Below, in pieces: positions 53,052-63,269 of a stretch of 64,000 nucleotides of DNA (position 1 is the stretch's first letter; the number at the start of each line of letters is the position of its first letter). The stretch spans positions 2,418,001-2,482,000 of the forward strand of contig NZ_SHLA01000001.1 of the NCBI RefSeq assembly GCF_004217565.1, given 5' to 3'. This stretch comes from Zhihengliuella halotolerans (GTDB taxonomy: Bacteria > Actinomycetota > Actinomycetes > Actinomycetales > Micrococcaceae). The notes beneath the pieces are model-generated. The model was given only the letters and a program-made list of their open reading frames with translations, searched no databases and was not told where the DNA came from. The position numbers were made by a program, and so were the translations under genes.

Positions 53052-53094
53052 GTTCGACTCCGCCGTCGCCTTCGACGGCAGTTGACCTGACAAA

Positions 53095-53138
53095 AGCAAG
53101 GGATGGAGGCCGGGATCACCCGGCGTCCATCCCTTGCT
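53095..53138 (+). terminator. Strong terminator after the secreted repeat protein
   Basis: A 20-bp stem (53095-53114 with 53119-53138, one mismatch) with a 4-base loop, about 43 bases after the stop codon. A smaller hairpin lies at 53063-53078. Confidence 0.8.
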
Positions 53139-53227
53139 CTGTCTGTCGGCGGTGGGCGGCGAGTCCGGCGGGGACCGGACGTGGCGCGACCACGTGCCGT
53201 CGCAGAATTTCCCGGCAGGCCGGACGA

Positions 53228-53242
53228 TCTGATTTAATCAGA
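53228..53242. promoter_or_regulatory. Operator-like palindrome upstream of the metallophore-type transporter operon
   Basis: TCTGATT-t-AATCAGA, perfect 7-bp arms, 65 bases before the chosen ATG. A related ATCATTCGCATCA stretch follows. Metal-uptake operons often carry such Zur/Fur-like AT-rich palindromes; the binder is unknown. Confidence 0.45.
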
Positions 53243-53306
53243 ATCATTCGCATCAAGTTCGATGCGCCTCCCATCGGTCTTCCGCCTCAGCAAGGACTCC
53301 CGCCCC

Positions 53307-54038
53307 ATGACGGTCTCCTCCGCGCCAATCTCGGCGCTGATCACCCTCGACGACGCCGTGGTCACGACCCGCCGCTCGGGCGATCGCCTGCTCGCGGTCC
53401 CGGCCCTGGCCATCGCGCCGGGCTCGCGCACCGTGGTCATGGGCCCCTCCGGTGCCGGCAAGTCCATGCTGCTCTCCGCGCTCACGGGCCGCCTGCCCGG
53501 CGCCGTCACCCTGGCCGGCACGCGGACCGCCGCCCCCGACCTGCGCATCGGATTCGTTCCGCAGCGCGGGGCCGAGGCCCTGCACCCGCTGCTGCCGATC
53601 GGCCGCCAGCTGCGCTCCGTCACGGGCACGACGCCGGCGCGCGTCGCCGAGGTGCTCGCCGCCGTCGGGCTGGACGCGGGCGCACTGGCCGGCCGGCGCC
53701 CGGCAGAGCTCTCCGGGGGCCAGCTGCAGCGCGCGGCGATCTCACTCGCGTTCCTCGGCTCCCCCGCGCTCGTCATCGCCGACGAGCCGACGAGCGCCCT
53801 CGACAACGCCTCCCGCGACGAGACCCTGGCCATGCTGCGCGCCCTCTCCGACACGACCGGCAGCGCCCTCGTCGTCGCCACCCACGATCCGCTCGTCCGG
53901 CCCGCCCTGGACGCCGCGCTGATCCGCGTCGAGTCCGGCCGGGTGACGGTCGACGCCGGCACCCTCGCCGCGCCCGCGGCGCCGGCGGCGGGCGCACCCG
54001 CACCGACCGTTCCCGCGGCACACGAGGCCGCGGCATGA
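53307..54038 (+). CDS. ABC transporter ATPase (peptide/nickel/opine family, first)
   Basis: 243 residues from ATG 53307, which has AAGGAC 10-15 bases upstream (an ATG at 53262 is also in frame). Walker A GPSGAGKS, signature LSGGQLQR, Walker B LVIADEPTSALD, H-loop VATHDP. It is of the Dpp/Opp/Nik/Cnt type, shorter than a typical OppD because it lacks the long C-terminal domain. It drives import with the second ATPase. It overlaps that gene by four bases (ATGA). Confidence 0.88.
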   Translation: MTVSSAPISALITLDDAVVTTRRSGDRLLAVPALAIAPGSRTVVMGPSGAGKSMLLSALTGRLPGAVTLAGTRTAAPDLRIGFVPQRGAEALHPLLPIGRQLRSVTGTTPARVAEVLAAVGLDAGALAGRRPAELSGGQLQRAAISLAFLGSPALVIADEPTSALDNASRDETLAMLRALSDTTGSALVVATHDPLVRPALDAALIRVESGRVTVDAGTLAAPAAPAAGAPAPTVPAAHEAAA

Positions 54039-54721
54039 GCGCCGCAGTCCTGCAGGCGTGTGGCATCGGTGCCTCCTACGGCACGCGACGGCGCCCCGTC
54101 ACCGCGCTTCACCCCACCGACTTCACGCTGCTGGCGGGCGAGTCCGTGGCCGTGATCGGCCGCTCGGGAGCCGGCAAATCGACCCTCGCCGAGATCGTCC
54201 TCGGCCTGCGCACCGCCAGCACGGGCCACGTCATGGTGCACGGCCAGCGCTTCTGCGGCGCCGGCCGCACCCCGGATCAGGACCACCGCCGTCTGGTCCA
54301 GGGGATTCCGCAGGACGCCGGCGCCTCGCTGCCGCCGCGCACCCCGGTGCGGGCCTCGATCGAACGCGCTCTGACCAAACTCCGAGTCGACGGCGACCAC
54401 GCGGCCCGCATCCTCGCCGCCGCTGAGACCGCCAGCCTGGACCCGGCACTGCTCGAGCGCACCCCGCGCCAGCTCTCCGGCGGCCAGGCCCAGCGCGCCG
54501 CCATCGCCCGCGCGGTCGCCGTCGGGCCGGACGTGATCGTCGCCGACGAACCCACGAGCGCCCTCGACTCCGCCACCTCCGCCAGCCTCGCCGACGCCCT
54601 CCTCGCCCTGCCGTCCCGCACGGGCGGGGCCCTGCTGCTGGTCACGCACGACGACGCTCTGGCCGCACGCTGCGACCGCATCCTCACCGTCCGCGACGGA
54701 ACTGTGGAGCAGACCCGGTGA
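54035..54721 (+). CDS. ABC transporter ATPase (peptide/nickel/opine family, second)
   Basis: 228 residues. Walker A GRSGAGKS, signature LSGGQAQR, Walker B VIVADEPTSALD, H-loop LVTHDD. It is the partner of the preceding ATPase (CntF/OppF position). ATGA and GTGA overlaps join it to both neighbours, so the genes are cotranslated. Confidence 0.88.
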   Translation: MSAAVLQACGIGASYGTRRRPVTALHPTDFTLLAGESVAVIGRSGAGKSTLAEIVLGLRTASTGHVMVHGQRFCGAGRTPDQDHRRLVQGIPQDAGASLPPRTPVRASIERALTKLRVDGDHAARILAAAETASLDPALLERTPRQLSGGQAQRAAIARAVAVGPDVIVADEPTSALDSATSASLADALLALPSRTGGALLLVTHDDALAARCDRILTVRDGTVEQTR

Positions 54722-56052
54722 GCGCCGCCCCCTCGCTGCGGCCCGTCCTGGTGCTGCAGCTGGTCTTCATGCTCGGCTTCTCCTCGGTGGTGCCGTTCTT
54801 CGCCGCGATCGGCCAGTCCCGCTTCGGCCTGGACGCGGCCGCGGTCGGGGCGCTCGTCGGCGCCCGGGTCATCGCCCAGCAGGGCCTGTTCGTCGCCGGC
54901 GGTTACCTGACCGACCGCTTCGGACCGCGCCTGCTCCTCGTCGCCGGATGCCTGCTGCGCGCGCTCGCCTTCGGGGTCATCGCGTGGGCACCGGACGCGC
55001 CCGCATTCGTCGCCGGCGTCGTGCTCGTAGGCCTCGCCGGCGCGCTGTTCTCCCCCGCCATCGACGCCCTGGTGGGGCGCATCGACGCCGAGCGGCGCTC
55101 CCTGCGCGGCACCGCCACCAGCCGCGGCCCAGCCCCGTTCGCGGCGCTCGCCCTCGCCGGCGAGACCGGCGGCATCATCGCCTCCCTCGGCGCCGCACGC
55201 TTCATGCCCGATCACTCGGCCGTCCTCGCCGCGATCTCGGCGGCGGTCTTCCTCGGCGCGGCGGCCGCGGTGCACCGGCTCGTCCCGCGCGGCGACGTCG
55301 TCGGCCCCCGGGTTCCGTCCGAGCGCACGGGCGGCCCCGTAGCCGTCGCGCCCGGTGGCCCCGCAGCCGCGGACCCGGCACCCGTGGACACGACCCCCGC
55401 GGCTCCGGCCCCCGTGGACCCCGTGCGCGTGGTGCCGCTGGCGATCGCCTGCTCGGCCCTGCTGGCCGTCTACACGCAGCTCTTCTCCACAGTGCCGCTG
55501 GCCCTCGCCGAGCACGGGATCGACGCCGGGCGAATGGGCGCGGTGGCCGCGGCCCTGTCGGCGGCGACGCTCGCACTGCAGTGGCCGCTCTCCCGGCTCG
55601 CCGAGCGGCTCGGCCGGTGCACCGCCGTCATGCTCGCGCTCTACGTCTCCGCGGCGGCGTGCGCGACCGCGTTCGCCGGTCAGCTGTTCCTGCCGCCGGC
55701 CGCGCTACCCGGGATGTTCTGCGCCGTCGCCGTGCTCGTGGGCGTGTCCTTGATGCTCGGCACGCCGAACGCGCAATCGCTCATCGCCGGCGGCTCCAGC
55801 CGCTGGCGGGCCACGCGCCTGGCGTTCCTGCCGACCGCCGGCGGGATCGTCGCCTTCTTGACCACCACCGCCACCGGCGCGGTCGCCGGCGCGTCCGGCA
55901 CCCTGGCCGCATGGCCGCTGGCCGCCGCGCTCCCGGCCGCGATGCTGCCGGTCGCCTGGTACGCCCTGCGCCCGGCCCACGAACTGATCCACCACTCGAA
56001 CTGCCCGCCGGCCACCGCCGGCTCCACCCTGGAAAAGGAACGAACCTCATGA
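54718..56052 (+). CDS. MFS exporter within the import operon
   Basis: 444 residues, 12 membrane segments, GTG start overlapping the ATPase gene. It is MdtH/CntE-like: the loop LTDRFGPRLLL after helix 2 is the MFS motif A. An alanine/proline linker (about residues 195-235) separates the two six-helix halves. Placement between the ATPase and solute-binding genes of an importer suggests export of a ligand that the importer later brings back, as in metallophore systems. The substrate is not known. Confidence 0.82.
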   Translation: MSAAPSLRPVLVLQLVFMLGFSSVVPFFAAIGQSRFGLDAAAVGALVGARVIAQQGLFVAGGYLTDRFGPRLLLVAGCLLRALAFGVIAWAPDAPAFVAGVVLVGLAGALFSPAIDALVGRIDAERRSLRGTATSRGPAPFAALALAGETGGIIASLGAARFMPDHSAVLAAISAAVFLGAAAAVHRLVPRGDVVGPRVPSERTGGPVAVAPGGPAAADPAPVDTTPAAPAPVDPVRVVPLAIACSALLAVYTQLFSTVPLALAEHGIDAGRMGAVAAALSAATLALQWPLSRLAERLGRCTAVMLALYVSAAACATAFAGQLFLPPAALPGMFCAVAVLVGVSLMLGTPNAQSLIAGGSSRWRATRLAFLPTAGGIVAFLTTTATGAVAGASGTLAAWPLAAALPAAMLPVAWYALRPAHELIHHSNCPPATAGSTLEKERTS

Positions 56053-57578
56053 CCCACCGCCTCCGCACGGGTGCCCTCGCCGCCGGCGCCCTCTCGCTCA
56101 CCCTGGCCCTCTCCGGCTGCTTCTCCGCGAGCTCCGCCGAGTCTTCCGGCGGGGACGAGGCCGACGCGCGCGTGTCGCTCGCCATGCTGCAGCCACCGCG
56201 CTCGGGCCTGAGCCCGCTGAGCGACGACGCGTTCAAACTCTCGCGTTGGAGCACCGCCGAGACCCTCGTGGTGCTCGACGAGGCCGGCGACCCGCTGCCC
56301 GGCCTCGCGACCGAGTGGGAGCAGACGGACGATCTGACGTGGCGCTTCTCCATCCGCGAGGGCGTCTCCTTTCACGACGGCAGCGAGCTGACCGCCGAGG
56401 CCGCCGCGAACTCGCTGCGCGCCGCGGTCGAGGCGAGCCCCGTGCCGCGCATCCTCGACGGCGTCGACCTGCAGGTCGACGTCGACGGCGACCAGGTGGT
56501 GTTGACGACGGCAGACACGGACCCGCTGCTGCCCAACCGCCTCTCGAGCCCGCAACTCTCGATCCTCTCCGAGGCCGCCTACGAGGGCGACACGGTGGAC
56601 CCGGTCGGCACCGGCACGGGCCCGTTCGAGCTCACGGCGGTCGACGGGACCTCGGGCGCGACGCTCGAGCGCTTCGACGGCTACTGGGGCGAGGCCGCGG
56701 CGGCCGCGGGCATCGACGTCGACTTCGTTCCGGACGGGACGGCCCGCGCGGCTGCCCTGCGCACGGGCACCGCGGACATCGTGGAGGCCGTGCCGGCTGG
56801 CCAGGCCGCCTCGATCGACGAGGAGCTCATCACCGAGGTGCCGATGCCGCGCACCAACACCCTCTACCTCAACTCGGAGTCCGGACCGTTCGAGGACCCG
56901 GCGGTGCGGGCAGCGGCCCGCGAGGCGATCGACCGCGCCGCGATCATCGCCTCCGCCTACGAGGATCGCGCCGACGAGGCCGCCGGCCTGCTCGGCCCGG
57001 CCCTGCCGTGGAGCGTGGACGCGCGCCAGGACGCCGACTACCAGGAGATCCTGGGCCAGCGCGCCGAGCCGGCCGAGGTCGACGGCGTGAAGATCACGCT
57101 CGGCACCTTCACCGACCGCGCCGAGCTGCCGGAGGTCGCCGTGCTCATCGAGCAGCAGCTGGAGGCAGTCGGGTTCGTCGTCGAGCAGGATGTGCGCGAG
57201 TACCAGTTCATCGAGTCCGACGCCCTGGACGGGGCGTTCGACGCGTTCATCCTCTCCCGCGCGACCGTGCTGGACTCCGGTGACCCCGTGGCCTACTTCG
57301 CCGCCGACTTCACGTGCTCGGGCGGCTTCAACCTCGCCCAGCTCTGCTCCGAGGACGCGGATGCGGCCATCAAGGCCGCCGCCCGCATCGACGCCGGCGA
57401 CGAGCGCCGCGAGGCCATCATGACCGCGGAGGCGCAGATCCTCGCGACCGACGCGGCGATCCCGCTGCTGCACGAGCGCGTCATCCAGGGTGAAGTCGCG
57501 GGTGTGCAGGACGCCGCGCGCGACCCGCGCGAGCGCCTTCTGGTGACCGCGGAGACGCGCGTTGATCCACAGGGCTAG
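56049..57578 (+). CDS. ABC transporter solute-binding lipoprotein (family 5: peptide/nickel/opine)
   Basis: 509 residues. The lipobox LALSGC puts the lipidated Cys at residue 24. The mature part is SBP_bac_5-type: GLATEWEQTDDLTWRFSIREGVSFHDGSELTAEA near the N-terminus, then GTGPFELTAVD and DGYWGEA further on. It binds a peptide, nickel complex or opine metallophore. It overlaps the MFS gene by four bases and the permease gene by 17. Confidence 0.88.
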   Translation: MTHRLRTGALAAGALSLTLALSGCFSASSAESSGGDEADARVSLAMLQPPRSGLSPLSDDAFKLSRWSTAETLVVLDEAGDPLPGLATEWEQTDDLTWRFSIREGVSFHDGSELTAEAAANSLRAAVEASPVPRILDGVDLQVDVDGDQVVLTTADTDPLLPNRLSSPQLSILSEAAYEGDTVDPVGTGTGPFELTAVDGTSGATLERFDGYWGEAAAAAGIDVDFVPDGTARAAALRTGTADIVEAVPAGQAASIDEELITEVPMPRTNTLYLNSESGPFEDPAVRAAAREAIDRAAIIASAYEDRADEAAGLLGPALPWSVDARQDADYQEILGQRAEPAEVDGVKITLGTFTDRAELPEVAVLIEQQLEAVGFVVEQDVREYQFIESDALDGAFDAFILSRATVLDSGDPVAYFAADFTCSGGFNLAQLCSEDADAAIKAAARIDAGDERREAIMTAEAQILATDAAIPLLHERVIQGEVAGVQDAARDPRERLLVTAETRVDPQG

Positions 57579-59436
57579 CCGCATCGCGTTGGCCTCGCGA
57601 GTTCTCGCGGGGCTGGCGCTGCTCACCGTCGTCGGGGCGCTGCCGTGGCTCTCGCAGCGGGACCCGGCGCACTCGGTGCTGCGGGCCCGCTACGCGGAGC
57701 TCGAGCCCACGCCGGAGGCGCTCGCCTCCATCCGCGCGGAGCTCGGGCTCGACGGCGGCCCGATCGCCATCAGCGCCCGCTGGTGGGCCGACGTGCTGCG
57801 CGGGGACCTGGGCGTCTCGTGGGTCTCCGGCGGGCCGATCGCCCCGGGCGTCTCGCAGGCGGTGGGCGTCTCCGCGACGCTGACGCTGTTCGCGATGCTT
57901 GTCACGGCGCTTGTCGCCGCGGCCCTGGTCGCGCCCGTGCTGATCGCGATCGCCCGCGACCGCCCGGTGCGCGGCTCGGGCCCGCTCGGCGTCGCGCTAA
58001 CCGCTCTGCCGGAGTTCCTGCTGGCCAGCGGGTTCCTGGTGATCGTGGCGGTGCAGCTGCGCTGGCTGCCGCCCTACGGCTGGACCGGCCTGGACACCGC
58101 GATCCTGCCGGCCCTGGCTCTGGGCATCCCCGGCGGCGGCCTCTTCGGGCGCCTGCTCGGCGACGCGCTGGCCGGCTCCTCCCGCGAGGCGTGGGTGCAG
58201 GTCTGGCGCCTGGCCGGGGCGCGCCGGCGGGTCATCCTCCCGGCGGTGCTGCGCCGGGCCGCGGCCTCCGTGGTGGACCAGCTGGGGCTCATCGTCATCG
58301 GCGTACTCGGCGGCGCGGTCGCCGTGGAGCAGATCTTCGCGATCCCGGGGCTCGGCCGCTACCTGCTGGGCGGGGCCAACGCGCAGGACCTGCCGGCGCT
58401 GCAGGCCGGCGTGCTCGCGATGGCGGCGGCCGCCCTCGTCATCGGCGTGTTCGCCTCGGCCACGCGGCTGTGGCTGCTGGGCGGGCCACTGCCGGCGGGC
58501 GCGGTGTCGCCGCCGCCGGAGCGGCCGCACGGAGACCGGATGGCGCAGTGGACGTTCGGGATCGGGTGCGCACTGCTGGTGTTGCTGCTGGTGGCCGGGC
58601 TGCCGCGGGACCCGTTCGAGGTCGCGCACGCGCGCCTGGCCGCGCCCTCGTGGGAGCTGCCGTTCGGCGCGGACGCGAGCGGCCGGGACCTGCTGGCCCG
58701 CGTGGCGCACGGGGCGCTCGGCACGCTGGTGCCGGCGCTGGGGATCGTGCTCGCGGCGATCGCGATCGGCCTGGTGCTGGCGTTCATCCCGAACGCGGTG
58801 CGCGGACCGATCGAGGTCGCCAACGCGACCCCGCCGATCATCGCGGGTGTGGTGATCGCGGCGCTGGCCGGCCCGACGATGGGCGGCGCGGCCGCGGCCG
58901 TGCTCTGGGTGAGCTGGCCGCCGCTGGCCTCGCACGCGGTGGCGCTCGTCGAGGAGGCGAAGGCGATGCCGCACGTGAAGTGGCTGCCGCTGGCGGGCGT
59001 GCGCCCGTTCGAGGTCATGGCCCGGCACGTCGTGCCGGTCGTGGCGCCGGCGCTCGCGCGGCACGGGATGCTGCGCCTGCCGGGCGTGGCCCTGGCGCTC
59101 GCCTCGCTGGGCTTCCTGGGCCTCGGCGCGCAGCCGCCGGCTCCGGAATGGGGGCGGCTGCTCGCGGAGGGCATCGACTACGTCGAACGCGCGCCATGGA
59201 CGACGGCGGCCCCGGCCGCTTCTCTCATCCTGATCTCGGTCATCGCGGTGGCTGCGGCGTCGCTGCAGGGCTCGCGGATCACGCTCCCGCGCCCGTCACA
59301 ACACGGCGGGCCAACGAGGCCGAACGACGGCGGTCCGCCCACCTCAGGTGAAGCCGCGCCGGCCGAGGGTGCGACCGGCACCAGAGCAACGAGGAATTCG
59401 GCGGCGCCGGCTGGTTCTTCCGCTTCCGGGCACTAG
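57562..59436 (+). CDS. Fused double ABC permease (DppB and DppC in one chain)
   Basis: 624 residues, about twice a single permease. The first half (to about 310) matches DppB/NikB: a long external N-terminal region, then a GAAxxD-like RLAGARRRVILPAVLRRA loop. The second half (from about 330) matches DppC/NikC, with an ELPFGADASGRDLLARVAHG segment, an EEAKAMPHVKWLP loop and the FLGLGAQPPAPEWGRLL end. The start is TTG 57562 inside the solute-binding gene. Such fusion is unusual: the two permeases are normally separate. Confidence 0.85.
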   Translation: MIHRASRIALASRVLAGLALLTVVGALPWLSQRDPAHSVLRARYAELEPTPEALASIRAELGLDGGPIAISARWWADVLRGDLGVSWVSGGPIAPGVSQAVGVSATLTLFAMLVTALVAAALVAPVLIAIARDRPVRGSGPLGVALTALPEFLLASGFLVIVAVQLRWLPPYGWTGLDTAILPALALGIPGGGLFGRLLGDALAGSSREAWVQVWRLAGARRRVILPAVLRRAAASVVDQLGLIVIGVLGGAVAVEQIFAIPGLGRYLLGGANAQDLPALQAGVLAMAAAALVIGVFASATRLWLLGGPLPAGAVSPPPERPHGDRMAQWTFGIGCALLVLLLVAGLPRDPFEVAHARLAAPSWELPFGADASGRDLLARVAHGALGTLVPALGIVLAAIAIGLVLAFIPNAVRGPIEVANATPPIIAGVVIAALAGPTMGGAAAAVLWVSWPPLASHAVALVEEAKAMPHVKWLPLAGVRPFEVMARHVVPVVAPALARHGMLRLPGVALALASLGFLGLGAQPPAPEWGRLLAEGIDYVERAPWTTAAPAASLILISVIAVAAASLQGSRITLPRPSQHGGPTRPNDGGPPTSGEAAPAEGATGTRATRNSAAPAGSSASGH

Positions 59437-59492
59437 ATGTACCGGCCCCGACCGTTGTTTGCTGTCAAGCGTCGAGTTCGATAGCGGCTGAT

Positions 59493-59919
59493 TTATCCGG
59501 TTTCGGTCGCTGAGAGCTGGGGCTCGGCGGTGCGGTAGGTTGCTTCGAACTCTGCTGGCGGGACGTGTCCGATCTCGCCATGGAGGCGGCGCTGGTTGAA
59601 CGCTTCGGCCATCGCGTTGTCATAAGCTGTCGCCCTTCGAACCGACCGACGCGACCGCGTCAAGCGCGATAGATATACACCCAGCCCGAGAACGTGCGCA
59701 GTAGGTGATGTCCGCTACCTGGAGTTCGTCCGGCCGCGACGCGAGAAACTCCCGGTTCACCAGGTCCAACGGCCTACTCGTCTCCGGCGCCGGCTTCGTC
59801 GTCCGCGGGCCCTTGCGCCGCGAGACGCCCCGCAACCCGGCCTCGCGCATGAGCCGGCGGACAGTGGACACGGCGACCTTCTCACCCTCGCGGCCATTCA
59901 CACACCAAGCCCGGGGCAC
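59493..59919 (-). pseudogene. Decayed IS3-family transposase (ORFB)
   Basis: Three pieces of an IS3-type DDE integrase in order: a HTH-to-core piece (STVRRLMREAGLRGVSRRKG, then LVNREFLASRPDELQVADITY), a piece ending DAVASVGSKGDS, and YDNAMAEAFNQRRLHGEIGHVPPAEFEATY ending at TAA 59493-59495. Large internal deletions separate them, and one extra base shifts the frame between GDS and YDN. The N-terminus and inverted ends are not visible. The element is dead and marks the left edge of the mandelate-type block. Confidence 0.75.
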
Positions 59920-59998
59920 TCCTGATATCCCAGATCCCAGTCCGGACCCGGGTCGAGTGGGACAACACTGCCCCCGGGATTCGAAGTGATCGAGCTAA

Positions 59999-61684
<1,686 letters not shown>

Positions 61685-61743
61685 TCCGTTCTCGGCATCA
61701 CTGACGATTCCCGGACGGATCAACAACCATTAAGGACCACGAC

Positions 61744-63237
61744 ATGACCGTTGATCTCGAAAACACCGCGGATTTGCTCGCCGGATGGATTCCCAACCGG
61801 CAATTCATCGGTGGTACTTGGCGTCAGGGGCGTTCCGAACGCACCCTCACCCTCACCAACCCCTACAACCAGCAGTTCCTCGGCTCGGTGCGCCAGGCAA
61901 CCATCGAGGACCTCAACGACGCCTACACCGCTGCTGCCACAGCACAAAAAGAATGGGCAGCCCAGCCCCCGGCCGTCCGCCAGGGCGTTCTCCTCCGCGC
62001 CGCGGAAATCCTGCAGGAACGCCGTGACGACATCGTCTCCTGGCTTGTGGCTGAGTCCGGCAGCACCGTGCTCAAGGCCAATATCGAGGTTTCCGCAGCC
62101 CGTGCCATTACCCTGGAAGCGGCATCCTTTCCGTACCGCGTGCACGGTCGGATCTTGGAGTCGGATGTGCAGGGCAAAGAAAACCGTGTCTACCGCGTCC
62201 CCCTGGGCGTTGTCGGCGTCATCAGCCCTTGGAACTTTCCCCTCCATCTCTCCCAGCGGTCCGTAGCCCCGGCGCTTGCACTCGGAAACGCAGTCGTACT
62301 CAAACCGGCCAGTGACACGGCAGTCACCGGTGGGCTTCTGATCGGCAAAATCTTCGAGGAGGCGGGCCTCCCAGCCGGCGTACTCAACGTTGTCGCCGGG
62401 GCCGGAAGTGAAATCGGTGACGCCTTCGTTGAACACGAAATCCCCTCGCTCATCTCCTTCACCGGTTCCACAGCCGTAGGACAGAACGTCGGTCGCATCG
62501 CCGCCAGCGGCAAACATCTCAAGCACGTCGCCCTGGAACTGGGCGGAAACAGCCCCTTCGTTGTGCTGGCGGATGCTGACCTGGACCAGGCCGTTCGAGC
62601 TGCGGCCATGGGCAAGTTCCTGCACCAGGGCCAGATCTGCATGGCCATCAACAGGATCATTGTCGAGGACTCCGTCTACGACGAGTTCGTTACCCGTTTC
62701 ACCGATCACGTACGGACACTGAACTTCGGAGACCCTGCAGACCCCAAGACATTCGTCGGGCCGGTTATCAACAGCCAGCAGCTTGAAGGGCTGCAGAAGA
62801 AGATCAGCCTCGCCACCGAAGAAGGAGCCCGGCTGGTCCTCGGCTCCGAGATCATTGGCCAGGTAATCCCACCGCACGTCTTCGCCGACGTCACCCCTGA
62901 CATGGAACTGGCCCGCGAAGAAATCTTTGGCCCGCTGGTCGGCATTCTCCGCTGCCAGGACGAAGACCACGCATTGGAGATGGCCAACGACAGCCACTAC
63001 GGCCTCGCCAGCGCCGTGTTTACCGGAAGTGCCGAACGCGGCGTCAAGTTCGCGCAAGGGATCCGTGCAGGCATGACTCACGTGAACGACATCCCTGTCA
63101 ACGATGAACCCCACACAGCCTTCGGCGGCGAGAAGAACTCCGGGCTGGGACGGTTCAACGGCGAATGGGGCATCCGGGAATTCACCACGGATCACTGGAT
63201 CAGCATCCAGCACACGCCACGCCAGTACCCCGTCTAG
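61744..63237 (+). CDS. mdlD: NAD(P)-dependent benzaldehyde dehydrogenase
   Basis: 497 residues, aldehyde dehydrogenase superfamily. It oxidises benzaldehyde to benzoate. Catalytic Cys299 in GQICMAINR and Glu265 in LELGG are intact, and PWNFPLHLS (NAD-binding region) and EEIFGPLV are standard. It lies 59 bases after mdlC. The function is inferred mainly from the operon; related vanillin or salicylaldehyde dehydrogenases have the same motifs. Confidence 0.88.
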   Translation: MTVDLENTADLLAGWIPNRQFIGGTWRQGRSERTLTLTNPYNQQFLGSVRQATIEDLNDAYTAAATAQKEWAAQPPAVRQGVLLRAAEILQERRDDIVSWLVAESGSTVLKANIEVSAARAITLEAASFPYRVHGRILESDVQGKENRVYRVPLGVVGVISPWNFPLHLSQRSVAPALALGNAVVLKPASDTAVTGGLLIGKIFEEAGLPAGVLNVVAGAGSEIGDAFVEHEIPSLISFTGSTAVGQNVGRIAASGKHLKHVALELGGNSPFVVLADADLDQAVRAAAMGKFLHQGQICMAINRIIVEDSVYDEFVTRFTDHVRTLNFGDPADPKTFVGPVINSQQLEGLQKKISLATEEGARLVLGSEIIGQVIPPHVFADVTPDMELAREEIFGPLVGILRCQDEDHALEMANDSHYGLASAVFTGSAERGVKFAQGIRAGMTHVNDIPVNDEPHTAFGGEKNSGLGRFNGEWGIREFTTDHWISIQHTPRQYPV

Positions 63238-63269
63238 AAAGCAAGAAACCGAAACGGAGATGACCCTCG

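Noticed and set aside
54948-57578. 876-codon reading of the solute-binding protein
   Set aside because: The first 367 codons overlap the MFS gene in another frame. The ATG at 56049 is followed by a signal peptide and lipobox.
55680-57626. Minus-strand frame opposite the solute-binding protein
   Set aside because: Val/Asp/Gly/His-rich shadow; the plus strand carries a lipobox and family-5 motifs.
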